A stretch of 64,000 bases of DNA from JAPLDB01 sp038230515 (GTDB lineage Bacteria > Bacteroidota > Bacteroidia > AKYH767-A > 2013-40CM-41-45). Of this stretch, positions 9,540-18,365 are shown piece after piece (position 1 is the first letter of the stretch; each line of letters opens with the position of its first letter). Under the pieces are notes generated by a model. It saw nothing but the letters and a program-made list of their open reading frames with translations, made no database searches and was not told the DNA's origin. Location of the stretch: contig JBBRND010000019.1 of NCBI GenBank assembly GCA_038230515.1, forward strand, positions 1 through 64,000. The letters are read 5' to 3'. Position numbers and translations under genes: made by a program.

Positions 9540-10481
9540 TTATGCGGCTACAAAATGGCTGGAGCGGATGATTGCTTTGATGCCTTCTTCGAGGGGGGTG
9601 AATTCGTGGTTTAGGAGTTCGAGCATGCGGGTGATGTCGGGTTGCCTGCGTGTCATGTCTCCTTCTTTGAGGGCGGGGAGGTGGATGATGGTTGAGCGGG
9701 AGTTGGTGATGCGGATGATTTCTTTTGCAAGGTGGAGGATGGTGATTTCTTTGTCGGTGCCGATGTTTGCGACATCGTTGATGATATGGTTGTTGTAAAA
9801 GGCGTTTGCGGTGGCATCGAGGTGGTCTTCGATGTAACAAAAGGTGCGGGTTTGCATTCCGTCTCCATAAATGGAGATGTCTTTGTCTTTTAGGGCTGCG
9901 GTTAAAAATTTTGTGATTACGAAGTCGGAGCTTTGTTTGGGTCCGTAGGTGTTGAAAAGACGGAAGATGGTGAAGTCGAGGTCGAATTCTTTTTTGAAGG
10001 AGCGGAGGTATGCTTCGCCTGCATTTTTTACGATGGCGTAAGGGAGGCGTGAGTTGAGGGGTGTGGTGTGTTCGTTTTGCGGGAATTCTACGGGTTCGCC
10101 ATATACTTCGGAAGAGGATGTATAGAAGACGCGCTTGACTCCGGTGTTTTTGGATAAGCTTAGTATGTTGTTGATGCCTTTGAGATCGTTGAGTACCATG
10201 ACTGGGTGTGCGAGTGTGCGCTTGACGCCAACGACTGCTGCGTAATGAAATACGTAATCGAATTTATAGGAGTTGAAGATGGCGCTGATGTCTTTGAAAA
10301 AATTTACATCGGCTTTGATGAACTTTATGTTCTGATGTATTGATTTTGGGACTTTGGAAATTGATCCGGTGAGAAGTGAGTCAACGATGACTACAAAATT
10401 TTCGGGATCTTTTGCGAGGCGGTCTGCGATGCTGCTTCCGATGAAGCCGGCTCCACCGGTTACGAGTATTTTTCTTGTCAT
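9540..10481 (-). CDS. NAD-dependent sugar-nucleotide epimerase/dehydratase (extended SDR)
   Basis: 313 residues. Rossmann NAD-binding motif TGGAGFIGSS (8-17), FHYAAVVGVKRT, the Ser-rich TSSSEVYGEP, and catalytic Y-x-x-x-K in LPYAIVKNAGEAYLR. FRLFNTYGP and the late GDGMQTRTFCYIED follow the pattern of UDP-glucose 4-epimerase, dTDP-glucose dehydratase and UDP-glucuronate decarboxylase relatives. The exact substrate cannot be read from the sequence. It would supply a modified nucleotide sugar in the cytoplasm for surface glycans, possibly those made by the locus at 35-51 kb. Its -7 box ends only five bases before the ATG. Confidence 0.9.
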   Translation of the reverse strand: MTRKILVTGGAGFIGSSIADRLAKDPENFVVIVDSLLTGSISKVPKSIHQNIKFIKADVNFFKDISAIFNSYKFDYVFHYAAVVGVKRTLAHPVMVLNDLKGINNILSLSKNTGVKRVFYTSSSEVYGEPVEFPQNEHTTPLNSRLPYAIVKNAGEAYLRSFKKEFDLDFTIFRLFNTYGPKQSSDFVITKFLTAALKDKDISIYGDGMQTRTFCYIEDHLDATANAFYNNHIINDVANIGTDKEITILHLAKEIIRITNSRSTIIHLPALKEGDMTRRQPDITRMLELLNHEFTPLEEGIKAIIRSSHFVAA

Positions 10482-10486
10482 TGGCG

Positions 10487-10516
10487 CAAAGTTAAATTGA
10501 TTTATGGTGCAACAAA
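10487..10516 (-). promoter_or_regulatory. Promoter for the epimerase gene, apparently leaderless
   Basis: On the minus strand TTTG (10516-10513) is followed after 18 bases by TAACTTTG (10494-10487), the Bacteroidota housekeeping promoter pattern. The ATG begins at 10481, so transcription should start at or next to the first base of the start codon. Confidence 0.65.
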
Positions 10517-10617
10517 GATGAAAGTTTGCGCAATACCTTTTTCAAAATTGTTCCGAATGATATGAAATGTTGGGTGAAGGTGTTGAAATATTTGATGGAT
10601 GAAATTCGGGTTGATGA

Positions 10618-11883
10618 TTATGCAACGAGTTTGAATGATCTGTAAACATCGGTTATGGTTGCGCTTGATTCTTCTAACGCGATTGGAAGATTGTTGGCTA
10701 TGCAGGTGAGTAATCCGTCAATGTCTTCTATTGATAGTTTGTTGTTGATGGGAATGCGAAGTCCGGTGTTGTTGAATGATACGCTTGGAAACACGGAGAT
10801 GTTTACATAGTATCCGGCTTTCATGAGGCGGTTCACCATGTTGTATCCGGTGTCTGGTTTTCCGACTCCGATAAAACCGATTGGTGAATAGGACTCGTTG
10901 ATGAGTGGCAGCTCGAGTTGTTTTGCTTTGGTGTTGAAGTAATCAATTTTCTTTCTCAATTCATTTTGCATGGAATAAATTTCATCACTCAAATGAATTT
11001 TTGCAGATGCAATGACGGCACCAAGTACCATGGGCGGCATTTGGATTGAAAAGATGAAAGCTTTGCCTACGTTGCGCACAAGATGCTGTGCGGCTTCTTC
11101 AGGATACACAAGCAAACCGCCTGCAACTCCAAATGCTTTTGTTAGTCCGGTTGAGAGATATAGGCGATCATGAAAATCAATCTGGCTCAATACGTATCCT
11201 GTTCCGTTTGGTCCGGCCCAACTCATTCCGTGTATGTCGTCAATGTATAAATTGAATTGCTCGTACTGATCGAGCATTCGGTAAAGTTCTTTCACGGGAG
11301 CAAAATCTCCCTGCATGGAGTACACACCATCGCACATGTACCAAACTTTTCGGTAGTGCTTGCTTAATTCTTTGATGCGCTCTTCAAGCATGTCCATGCG
11401 GTTGTGCCGCACCAGTTCCACTTTTATATTTCTCATGCGCAAGCCGTACACGGCATTTTGAATACTGTCATGAGCCTGCGAATCGAGAATGACTGCATCA
11501 TTGTCGTCAACCAGAACGGGAATGTTTGTGAGATGTCCGAGCGTGAGTGATTGCACCAGTACTGTTGGTCTGTTAAACATTTCTTCCATCAGGTCTTCTG
11601 CTTCCTTATAATATCTTGATGAAACATAGGCGCGTGAGGAAGAAAATTGAGTTCCGTATTTGCGCACGGCATCAATTGCACCTTCGCTCAACCTCTGATC
11701 GTATTCAAGTCCCAGATATCCGCATGAACCGAAGAATAATAAATCCTGGCCGCGGATGCGGATGTGTTTACCATCAAGAGCTACATCTTCGGTTTCATTG
11801 TGAACGATACCAAGCTGAGTTGCTAAACTCGCGACCTGGTTTACGATTTCCATTTCCTGTGCGTGTTTGGTTTGCTGCTGCAT
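10618..11883 (-). CDS. Alpha-oxoamine synthase-like PLP enzyme (aminotransferase class I/II fold)
   Basis: 421 residues of the fold-type I PLP family that includes serine palmitoyltransferase, AONS (BioF) and KBL. Conserved landmarks: FGSCGYLGLE (51-60), SSSRAYVSS (81-89), H138 in DSQAHDS which should stack on PLP, YIDDIHGM with D215 and H218 contacting the cofactor, and the Schiff-base lysine K249 in LSTGLTKAFGVAGG. These enzymes decarboxylatively condense an amino acid with an acyl-CoA. In Bacteroidota a common member makes sphingolipid precursor 3-ketosphinganine. Whether this one is Spt or another synthase cannot be decided; no acyl-carrier protein or reductase gene is adjacent. It is the only gene in its transcription unit. 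Confidence 0.85.
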   Translation of the reverse strand: MQQQTKHAQEMEIVNQVASLATQLGIVHNETEDVALDGKHIRIRGQDLLFFGSCGYLGLEYDQRLSEGAIDAVRKYGTQFSSSRAYVSSRYYKEAEDLMEEMFNRPTVLVQSLTLGHLTNIPVLVDDNDAVILDSQAHDSIQNAVYGLRMRNIKVELVRHNRMDMLEERIKELSKHYRKVWYMCDGVYSMQGDFAPVKELYRMLDQYEQFNLYIDDIHGMSWAGPNGTGYVLSQIDFHDRLYLSTGLTKAFGVAGGLLVYPEEAAQHLVRNVGKAFIFSIQMPPMVLGAVIASAKIHLSDEIYSMQNELRKKIDYFNTKAKQLELPLINESYSPIGFIGVGKPDTGYNMVNRLMKAGYYVNISVFPSVSFNNTGLRIPINNKLSIEDIDGLLTCIANNLPIALEESSATITDVYRSFKLVA

Positions 11884-12238
11884 AGTGTTAGGTATATGTT
11901 TTTCTGAAAAGCAGATAAAAGTAAGTCAAAATTTCGATAGTACAAAAGCGCTGTGCGATGCTGCGGGAGCGGGATGAAAGCGAATGAGAATAAATACTGT
12001 TGAAGTCTAATTAACTTTCGGGCTAGGGACTTTTATCTCCCTGCTAATCGATTTTAGGAAAGTGGGCTGAAGTTTTGATTATTTTACGATTGTTATGTGC
12101 CTCGATTGCGATTGAATTCTGTTCGAGCGAGGTTTCGCTATTTTTGCGATATTTTCGTGAAAAGTGAGGTCTTAAAAAACAAAAGAGGGAAGATATCTTT
12201 TCCCTCTTTCAATCTAAATTTTAGAAACGCAATATATT
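11884..12238. other. Intergenic region
   Basis: Holds the upstream region of the PLP enzyme (minus) and the 3' region of the RsbW-like gene (minus), including the terminator at 12182-12209. I see no gene in the remaining ~290 bp. Confidence 0.5.
12182..12209 (-). terminator. Intrinsic terminator after the RsbW-like gene
   Basis: AAAGAGGGAA (12182-12191) pairs with TTCCCTCTTT (12200-12209) across a short A/T loop. It lies 30 bp past the stop of the minus-strand gene. Read on minus, the stem is followed by TTGTTTTTT. Confidence 0.75.
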
Positions 12239-12658
12239 TTAACTAGTGAGTTTGAAGTTCAATTCAACTACTCTTCCATTGTCAGAGAAGATGAGCTGGT
12301 CGGTAAGGTGTTTCATAAGAAAGATTCCTCTGCCACATTCTTTCTCGATGTTTTCGGGAGCAGTAGGATCGGGGAGGTTGTAATAATCGAAACCGGGACC
12401 TTGGTCGGTAACGGTGAAACTGAGGTGATGATCGCTGAGGTGATATTTTACGTTTACTTTTTTTGAAGCATCGCCTTTGTTGCCGTGATAAATTGCGTTG
12501 GTAACGGCTTCGGTAATTGCAACGAGCATGTTTCCGAAGGTGTCTTCGCTGATGTTATACTTGGTGCGCACATCGTCAATCATGCGTTCAACGGCTCCGA
12601 GTGAATCGGGTTGAGAGTGCAGTTCTAAAGTTTTAGTTTCTCCTTCTACGTACATCAT
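12239..12658 (-). CDS. RsbW/anti-sigma-type ATP-binding protein (HATPase_c_2)
   Basis: 139 residues, one GHKL ATPase domain. N box: ITEAVTNAIYHGNKGD; G1 box: VTDQGPGFDYYNLPDP; G2 box: GRGIFLMKHLTD. This is the layout of serine-protein kinases such as RsbW and SpoIIAB and of related regulators; no anti-anti-sigma partner lies here. Its ATG overlaps the TGA of the upstream DUF4175 gene as ATGA (12655-12658), so the two are translationally coupled and probably linked in function. Cytoplasmic. The target, a sigma factor or other regulator, is unknown. Confidence 0.88.
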   Translation of the reverse strand: MMYVEGETKTLELHSQPDSLGAVERMIDDVRTKYNISEDTFGNMLVAITEAVTNAIYHGNKGDASKKVNVKYHLSDHHLSFTVTDQGPGFDYYNLPDPTAPENIEKECGRGIFLMKHLTDQLIFSDNGRVVELNFKLTS

Positions 12659-15600
12659 TCTTTTTCGATGGCTTGAAAATAATCGTTGACCTTTTGTTTG
12701 TAGTAGCTGTTAAGTTCGGGCGGAACGGTGCGAAGCAGTTCCATTTCTTTTAGCTTTAATTTCTTATACTCTTCAAATGCGGGAGGGTTACGCTTCTGAT
12801 AATTTTTTGCTTCCTCACTTTTCCGCTGCTCATCCTGATCTCGTTCGCGCTCGGCACGCTCGCTCTCGAGTAGGCGGGTGAGAATATCCTGCTGACGTTT
12901 TATGGTTTGTTCGGTGATGTTGCGGTTCACAATGTCCTGTTCGGTTTCTTCCATCTGCTTCTGTATTTCCTGCATGTTGCCGAGAGAGTTGCGCGCATCT
13001 TTATTTTGTTCCATGTTCAACTGCTGAAGTTGGCTGCGAATGAATTCCTGCTGGGCTGCCATCTTTGCAAGCTGTTCGCTCATGCCTGTGCCTTCTCCAG
13101 GTTTTCCTTTCTTGCCGGGGGTGTTTCCGTTTTTCTGCATTGCCTCTTTTGCCTTCTGCATATTTTTGTTCAGTTCCTCCTGCATCTTTTTAAGTTGAGA
13201 AAGCGATGGATTTTTACCCATGCCTCCGGGCTTTTTGCAACTGCCGCTGCCGGGTTTTCCGGGCTTGCTTTGTGCCTGCATTTGCTGAAGCGCTTCACTG
13301 AGCATTAATGTGAGGTTGTTAATGCTCGTCATTGCAAATTGCTGGCGACTGCGCGCCTGCGGAACCATACGGCTTTCGAGATTGTCAAGCGATTCGTCCA
13401 TGTTCATGTTGATGGCGCTGACTTCCTGACTGACCTTACTTGCGATGGCAGCCACACGTTTGCTCAACGCGAACAGAGAATCTTCAATCATCTTCGCATC
13501 GTCTTTAAGTTTGCGCTGCTGCTGGGATGCATTCAGGTATTGAGGATTGTTTACATCCATTGTTTTTAAATCCTGCATGAGCGCTTCCTGATCGAAAGAG
13601 AGGTGTAAAAGATTTTCAAGAAGTGCACGCAATGCATTTTCATCTTCTTCCTGCTGCTCTGCTTCCATGCCTGCCTGCATCTCCTGCATCTTTTTTGCAA
13701 GCTGATCCATTTTTTCTGCCGCACTCTTCTGGCTTTTTGATGCCTTGCTTTTTTTATCTCCGCCTAACTGATCTGAACTTTCTTTTTGATCCTGAGAAAT
13801 GCTTTCCTGCTGATCTTCGGTTTTTTCTAAATTCTTTTTTTCTTCGAGGGCATCATTCTTTTTTTCAAGATCAGCCATGTCCTTTTTGAAGTCATTAAAA
13901 TCCTTGTTGAGAGAATCCTGCTTGTCTTTTAAATCTTTGCTGTCCGAATTTTTTTCTTCTGATTGCTTGGAGAGATCGTCCTGCTTTTTTGCAAGATCAT
14001 TCAGCTTGTCAATATTGTCCTGAAGTTTTTGCTCGAATTCTAATTGCTTGAATAATTCCAATGCGCGCTCCATTTCTTTCTCCATGTCCTTATTGTCAAG
14101 TTTCATCTGTTTCAGTTGATCCTGCACATCTTCTTTGCTTGCCTGATCCATCATCTTCTGCAAATCTTCAAGAAGATTTTTCATTTCAGGAGTCATCATC
14201 TTCTCTAACAAGTCTTGTAATTGTTTTTGCTTGTCGAGAAGATTCTGGTCTATCGGTTTGTATTCGCTCTTCTCCTGGTTGTTCTGTTCGTTTTTGTTTT
14301 TCAACTCTTCGAGTTTCTGCTGGAGATTCTGCTGCTTCTTTAAAAGATTTTCTGCTTTTTTCTTGTCCTCCCATGCCATTTCTTTTTTATCCATCAACTT
14401 ATTGTTGAGGTCGGTCATGTCTTTCTGCAATTGCTTTGCAGCAGCAATGCTTTCCTTCAAATCACTTTTCAGATTGTCATTATTCTTTGATGTGTTCTCT
14501 GCAATCTCCTTCAGCGTTGGTGCTTTGAAAATCTGTGATTGCGAGCGTGATGATTTCGGACCGTTGATTCCATCATTATCACTCACTTCAAAATAATATT
14601 CAATTTCATCGCCTGCCTGAACATTGATGTCTGTCACATCCCAATAATGAAAGAACTGGTCGGTGGTTGTGTTTCGATTAATATTAATTTGTTCTGTAAA
14701 CTGCTTTCCCTTGTTTGATTGTGTACTGTCATTCGATTTCAGGTAATGATAATTGAAGGAGAGTTTTGTAAATCCATAATCATCTTTCACCAATCCTTTA
14801 AAGTAAATGCGTTTAGAAGAAAAAGAATCCTGCTGCTGCTCTACAGTAATGCTCGGATAGAGATCGGGAATTACAGAGATGGCGTAGCGAACCGAATCGT
14901 TGCTTTGCATAAAATGATTCGCAGCATGAACAGAGTAGGAATCATTTTTCAAAAAACGTTTTGTGAAAGCAAAAGCATTTTCTTCGGAGTGTTGCGGAGT
15001 AACGATGGTGTCTTCAAAAGAAAGTTGAAGCGATTCTGTGTTGCGGGTGTGAAACTTCCATCCCACTTTTGTTCCTGCGGGAATTAAAAGATCGCCAGTG
15101 TTCTGAAGTTTTTCATTTGGCTTGTTGAGGTAGGATGGATAGTCGAGCGAGATTTCAAAATTCATCAGCACAGGATTCGGCAGCGCTTCAATGGAATATT
15201 CTTTTGAATAAAAACCATCAGCAAAAAGTTTGAAGTCTGTGTTCTTCTGAATATTTTTAAATGTGAAATGATAGCTGAGAAGATTTTCTTTTTCTAATTT
15301 GAATTGATTTCCGTCAATCTCAATGAATGCTTCCTGCGGAACTTCCTGTCCTTTTATTTTTACATCCACCGTGAAATCCTGTTGCTGCACTGTCTTCAGG
15401 TTTTTATTCAGTACCTCAAAAATAAAAGGTGCGGGCTTTTCGAAATAAGTTGCGTGATCAATCAATCGTTTCGTGCTGTCTTTAATCAAACTCGGTGCAG
15501 TAAAGAGAACGACAATTAAAATCAAAAACGGAATGGCTGCATAGCGCAGATACTTTTTATTCTCCGAAAAATTTATTGCGGATACAAAGGGAACGGGTTT

Positions 15601-16011
15601 TAATTCTGATGACTTCTGATTTATGCTTGCGAGAAGTAACTCCGACCCATCGGTTTCTGATTGCTGCCTGAGTTGAAGAACATTTAGCAACTTATCTTTC
15701 ACTTCTGAAAAATGTTCTCCTACAATTCGCGCTGCCTGCTCGTGAGAAATAATTTTTCCGATGCGGTACAAATGAAAAAGCGGAATGGCGACAAACCGCG
15801 AGATGATAAAAAGTATTGCTGCCATGAACGAATAAAACAATACCGTGCGCATGGCAGTATTAAAATGCCCGGCTGACTCCATCATGATAACTATCAAATA
15901 AAAAGCAAGCCCGAGCGTGAACGCATAAATGCCTCCGCGAATAAGTTGATTTTTGTAATACTTGCGGATGAAGGCATCCAGCTTTGAAATAAGAATTTGA
16001 TAATTGTCCAT
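12655..16011 (-). CDS. DUF4175-like membrane protein with long coiled coil
   Basis: 1118 residues. Two hydrophobic segments near the N-terminus (about 27-45 and 57-80) and a third near 155-172 (AIPFLILIVVLFTAP) anchor it in the inner membrane. A beta-rich, probably Ig-like region follows (about 185-490; PNPVLMNFEISLDYPSYL, LLIPAGTKVGWKF). After that comes a very long charged, glutamine/lysine/glutamate-rich coiled coil (about 500-1090) interrupted by a Gly/Pro-rich linker (SKPGKPGSGSCKKPGG). The architecture matches the DUF4175 family that is widespread in Bacteroidota, whose role is unknown. The low-complexity coiled coil explains the many open shadow frames on the other strand. It overlaps the downstream RsbW-like gene by four bases. 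TACCTTTG ends 10 bases before the ATG. Confidence 0.85.
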   Translation of the reverse strand: MDNYQILISKLDAFIRKYYKNQLIRGGIYAFTLGLAFYLIVIMMESAGHFNTAMRTVLFYSFMAAILFIISRFVAIPLFHLYRIGKIISHEQAARIVGEHFSEVKDKLLNVLQLRQQSETDGSELLLASINQKSSELKPVPFVSAINFSENKKYLRYAAIPFLILIVVLFTAPSLIKDSTKRLIDHATYFEKPAPFIFEVLNKNLKTVQQQDFTVDVKIKGQEVPQEAFIEIDGNQFKLEKENLLSYHFTFKNIQKNTDFKLFADGFYSKEYSIEALPNPVLMNFEISLDYPSYLNKPNEKLQNTGDLLIPAGTKVGWKFHTRNTESLQLSFEDTIVTPQHSEENAFAFTKRFLKNDSYSVHAANHFMQSNDSVRYAISVIPDLYPSITVEQQQDSFSSKRIYFKGLVKDDYGFTKLSFNYHYLKSNDSTQSNKGKQFTEQININRNTTTDQFFHYWDVTDINVQAGDEIEYYFEVSDNDGINGPKSSRSQSQIFKAPTLKEIAENTSKNNDNLKSDLKESIAAAKQLQKDMTDLNNKLMDKKEMAWEDKKKAENLLKKQQNLQQKLEELKNKNEQNNQEKSEYKPIDQNLLDKQKQLQDLLEKMMTPEMKNLLEDLQKMMDQASKEDVQDQLKQMKLDNKDMEKEMERALELFKQLEFEQKLQDNIDKLNDLAKKQDDLSKQSEEKNSDSKDLKDKQDSLNKDFNDFKKDMADLEKKNDALEEKKNLEKTEDQQESISQDQKESSDQLGGDKKSKASKSQKSAAEKMDQLAKKMQEMQAGMEAEQQEEDENALRALLENLLHLSFDQEALMQDLKTMDVNNPQYLNASQQQRKLKDDAKMIEDSLFALSKRVAAIASKVSQEVSAINMNMDESLDNLESRMVPQARSRQQFAMTSINNLTLMLSEALQQMQAQSKPGKPGSGSCKKPGGMGKNPSLSQLKKMQEELNKNMQKAKEAMQKNGNTPGKKGKPGEGTGMSEQLAKMAAQQEFIRSQLQQLNMEQNKDARNSLGNMQEIQKQMEETEQDIVNRNITEQTIKRQQDILTRLLESERAERERDQDEQRKSEEAKNYQKRNPPAFEEYKKLKLKEMELLRTVPPELNSYYKQKVNDYFQAIEKE

Positions 16012-16021
16012 TTGCTCTCGG

Positions 16022-16029
16022 CAAAGGTA
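16022..16029 (-). promoter_or_regulatory. -7 box of the DUF4175/rsbW-like operon
   Basis: Minus-strand TACCTTTG (16029-16022) fits TAnnTTTG and lies 10 bases before the ATG at 16011, implying a 5' leader of only a few bases. No TTTG was found at the expected -33 position. Confidence 0.5.
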
Positions 16030-16200
16030 CTAAACGTGCATCAAGCGCGGGCTGTTATTAAAGAGTTAAACTTTTGTTGCTTTCATGTTTGCTTATCGAA
16101 ATTATTTTTCTATACCTTAGTGCTCGATTTCGTTCCTTGATTCTTCTTCTGAATTTATTTCAGATATTTAATATACACTAACCACTTAAATTTTTTTTCG

Positions 16201-17631
16201 ATGAAATCAAAACACATTATCATCGCAAAGGCATTGCGCCTTTGTTCAATTATTATTTTCTTTTCAGGTATCGCAAATTCGTTATTCGCGAAACGCGATG
16301 CGACAGCTGATTTGACATACACCCACATCTCAGGTAATTTGTATCGCTTCCATTGTACGTATTATCGGGATTGTTTGGGAATTCCAGCACCGACTTTTAT
16401 TACGATGACTCTCTCCTCTGTGCAGCGAGGGATAAACCAGAATATTACCTTAAATCAACTTCCTATATCAGCAGTTGTGATAACAAACAACTGTCCAAGT
16501 TCGGTTTCCGTATGTGCTGGAGGCTCGCAGCCGGGGATTGAAAAATATCAATACGAAGCTGATGTAAATATTCCGGGGCAATACCCTGACTGGATTTTTA
16601 GTGTTTCGGACTGCTGTCTAAACTCTGCTATTACAACGATTCAAAACCCAAATTCCGATGAAGCATACGCTGAAGCAAGATTGAACAATCAGTTTAATGA
16701 TAATTCGTCCCCTCAGTTTACAAATGATCCTATTGTTTTTATCATCAACCAGAATCAGGACTTCTATTATAACAACGGTATGGTTGATCCCGATGGAGAT
16801 TCGTTGGTTTATTCTCTTATTCACGCTCGGACGAGTGCAAACACAAATGTTGTTTACAATCCGGGATATAATTTCTTAAATCCACTAAGTTCAGTTCCTA
16901 ATACCACATTCAATGAGCAAACAGGGGATTTATTTATTCATCCCGATCTTAATGAATGTGGTCTTATCGCATTCCTTATTGAGGACTTTAGAAATGGCGT
17001 GCTATTGGGCAGTGTAATGCGCGAAGTAATAATGTTTATTTCTCCAACGTCAAATCAAAATCCTACATTGTCGGGCATGGATGGAACCATGCAACATGTT
17101 ACAGCCGTATTTCCAGGTTCGCTTTTGTGCTTCAATATTTTCTCTAATGATATTGATGTTGGGGATATACTCACAGTGACATGGAACAATACTATTCCAA
17201 CTTCTACATTTACAACTGCGGGAAGTCCACATCCAACCGGAACTTTCTGCTGGACTCCGACAATTGCTGATGTGCGTTCTCAACCCTATACATTTACTTC
17301 TACCGTTAAAGACAATGCATGCCCGTTTAATAATGTTGGCGTATATTCTTACTCAATTTATGTTACTCTTGATTCAACAATGGTAAATGCCCCATCAAAT
17401 TTTCAATCCAATTTAGTTGACATCTCTCCAAATCCTTCCTCAGGGGTTTTCACAATTTATTCCACAGAAAAATTTTCTCAACTGAAAGTTTTCAATGCGC
17501 TTGGCGCATGTGTGCTGAGAAAAGATTTTGACAACAGGATTGATCTTTCTTCTCAGCCCTCAGGAATTTATTTCGTGGAAGTTGAAACGGCTAATGGTCG
17601 CTTAATCCGGCAAAAGCTGGTAAAAGAGTAG
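16201..17631 (+). CDS. Secreted protein with T9SS type A sorting domain
   Basis: 476 residues. An N-terminal hydrophobic signal peptide runs to about residue 30 (IANSLFAK). The body is beta-rich with several Cys pairs (NNCPSSVSVCAGG, SDCCLNS) and an Ig/cadherin-like middle (about 280-395; NPTLSGMDGTMQHV, FSNDIDVGDILTVTW). The C-terminal ~75 residues are a type A T9SS domain: DISPNPSSGVFTI, LKVFNALGACV, SGIYFVEVE, RQKLVKE. It would be exported through the Por/Gld machinery encoded just downstream and either released or anchored to the surface. No catalytic motif seen. It is monocistronic, followed by array B. Confidence 0.85.
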   Translation: MKSKHIIIAKALRLCSIIIFFSGIANSLFAKRDATADLTYTHISGNLYRFHCTYYRDCLGIPAPTFITMTLSSVQRGINQNITLNQLPISAVVITNNCPSSVSVCAGGSQPGIEKYQYEADVNIPGQYPDWIFSVSDCCLNSAITTIQNPNSDEAYAEARLNNQFNDNSSPQFTNDPIVFIINQNQDFYYNNGMVDPDGDSLVYSLIHARTSANTNVVYNPGYNFLNPLSSVPNTTFNEQTGDLFIHPDLNECGLIAFLIEDFRNGVLLGSVMREVIMFISPTSNQNPTLSGMDGTMQHVTAVFPGSLLCFNIFSNDIDVGDILTVTWNNTIPTSTFTTAGSPHPTGTFCWTPTIADVRSQPYTFTSTVKDNACPFNNVGVYSYSIYVTLDSTMVNAPSNFQSNLVDISPNPSSGVFTIYSTEKFSQLKVFNALGACVLRKDFDNRIDLSSQPSGIYFVEVETANGRLIRQKLVKE

Positions 17632-17794
17632 GGCTTTCCAAATTCTCTTAGTTATGGTTCCTCTTTTTAAGCGTGGCGATGCTATCGTATCGTTCACGGG
17701 CATCTTCTGATGTTCGTTGGTGACTCCGTCTTTTCATTCCAGATCGCCAAAAAAGAAGAAAAAGGCAAAATTTAGCTATTATGAGATAAAATTT

Positions 17795-18067
17795 GGGTAG
17801 AATTAGCCAAAGTTTTGGTAGGATTAGTTAAAATTCAGGTAGTATGACAAAAAAAGTAGGTAGGATAAGCAAAAAACTGAGTAGAATATGCAAATAATCA
17901 GGTTGAATGAGCTAAAATATGAGTAGAATAAGCAAAAAACTGAGAAGGATGGATTAAAAACTGAGTAGGATGAGCAAAAAACTAGGTAGGATGGATAAAA
18001 AACTGAGTAGGATGAGTAAAAAACTGGGAAGGATTGACAAAAAACTGAGTAGAGTGTCTTAAAAAAT
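17795..18067. repeat. Array B: 13 tandem units of 21 bp, A-tract phased
   Basis: Thirteen 21-bp units run without indels from 17795; a weaker unit precedes at 17774. The core of a typical unit is GTAGGATGAGCAAAAAACT, giving an A5-A6 tract once every 21 bp. Later units (17942 onward) are more alike than earlier ones. In one frame the units read as degenerate heptads of the type R-I/M-S-K-K-L-S/G with several TAA stops, so this is not an intact gene. Confidence 0.9.
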
Positions 18068-18112
18068 GGAATATCTATTATAGTTCAACCTTTATTTTTA
18101 CTTAGTAGCATT

Positions 18113-18280
18113 AGTTTTTGTCTTATCAGCTATAAATAATGACTGATTTTATCGTCATTTTATCTTATCAAACCCAAATATTGATAAATACACTTTCAAT
18201 TTTAACTGATAAGCATAAATTTTTTGTTCATCCTAACTAAATTTTAATTTATCCTACCTGATTTTTATCATCTACTAAAT
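18113..18280. repeat. Inverted, degenerate copies of array B
   Basis: On the minus strand, 18259-18239 reads AGGTAGGATAAATTAAAATT and 18238-18218 reads AGTTAGGATGAACAAAAAAT. Both align to array-B units and keep the 21-bp step. More diverged units with the GATAA...AAAA pattern continue at the same step toward about 18113. Array B and these copies face each other across a short centre. Confidence 0.7.
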
Positions 18281-18317
18281 AAAAAATGGCGAGTCAGGCA
18301 ATAAATTAAGCATAAAA

Positions 18318-18343
18318 AAAGCGGACGTAAACACACCCGCTTT
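18318..18343 (-). terminator. Intrinsic terminator of the porU-porV operon
   Basis: AAAGCGG (18318-18324) and CCGCTTT (18337-18343) form a stem. On the minus strand it is followed by a run of T, 23 bp after the porV stop. Confidence 0.8.
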
Positions 18344-18365
18344 ATCAAAATATTGTAAGGATCAG

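Larger units (their letters stand above)
17632..18317. other. Intergenic region dominated by array B and its inverted counterpart
   Basis: No gene recognised. After ~140 bp of plain sequence comes the 21-bp array (17795-18067), then ~40 bp of AT-rich centre, then oppositely oriented 21-bp units extending to about 18280. The porV terminator follows. Confidence 0.7.

Noticed and set aside
14061..14596. Long reading frames on the plus strand inside the DUF4175 gene
   Set aside because: They mirror the low-complexity coiled-coil codons (Phe/Leu/Ser-rich reverse complement of Lys/Glu/Gln) and are shadows of the 12655-16011 gene.
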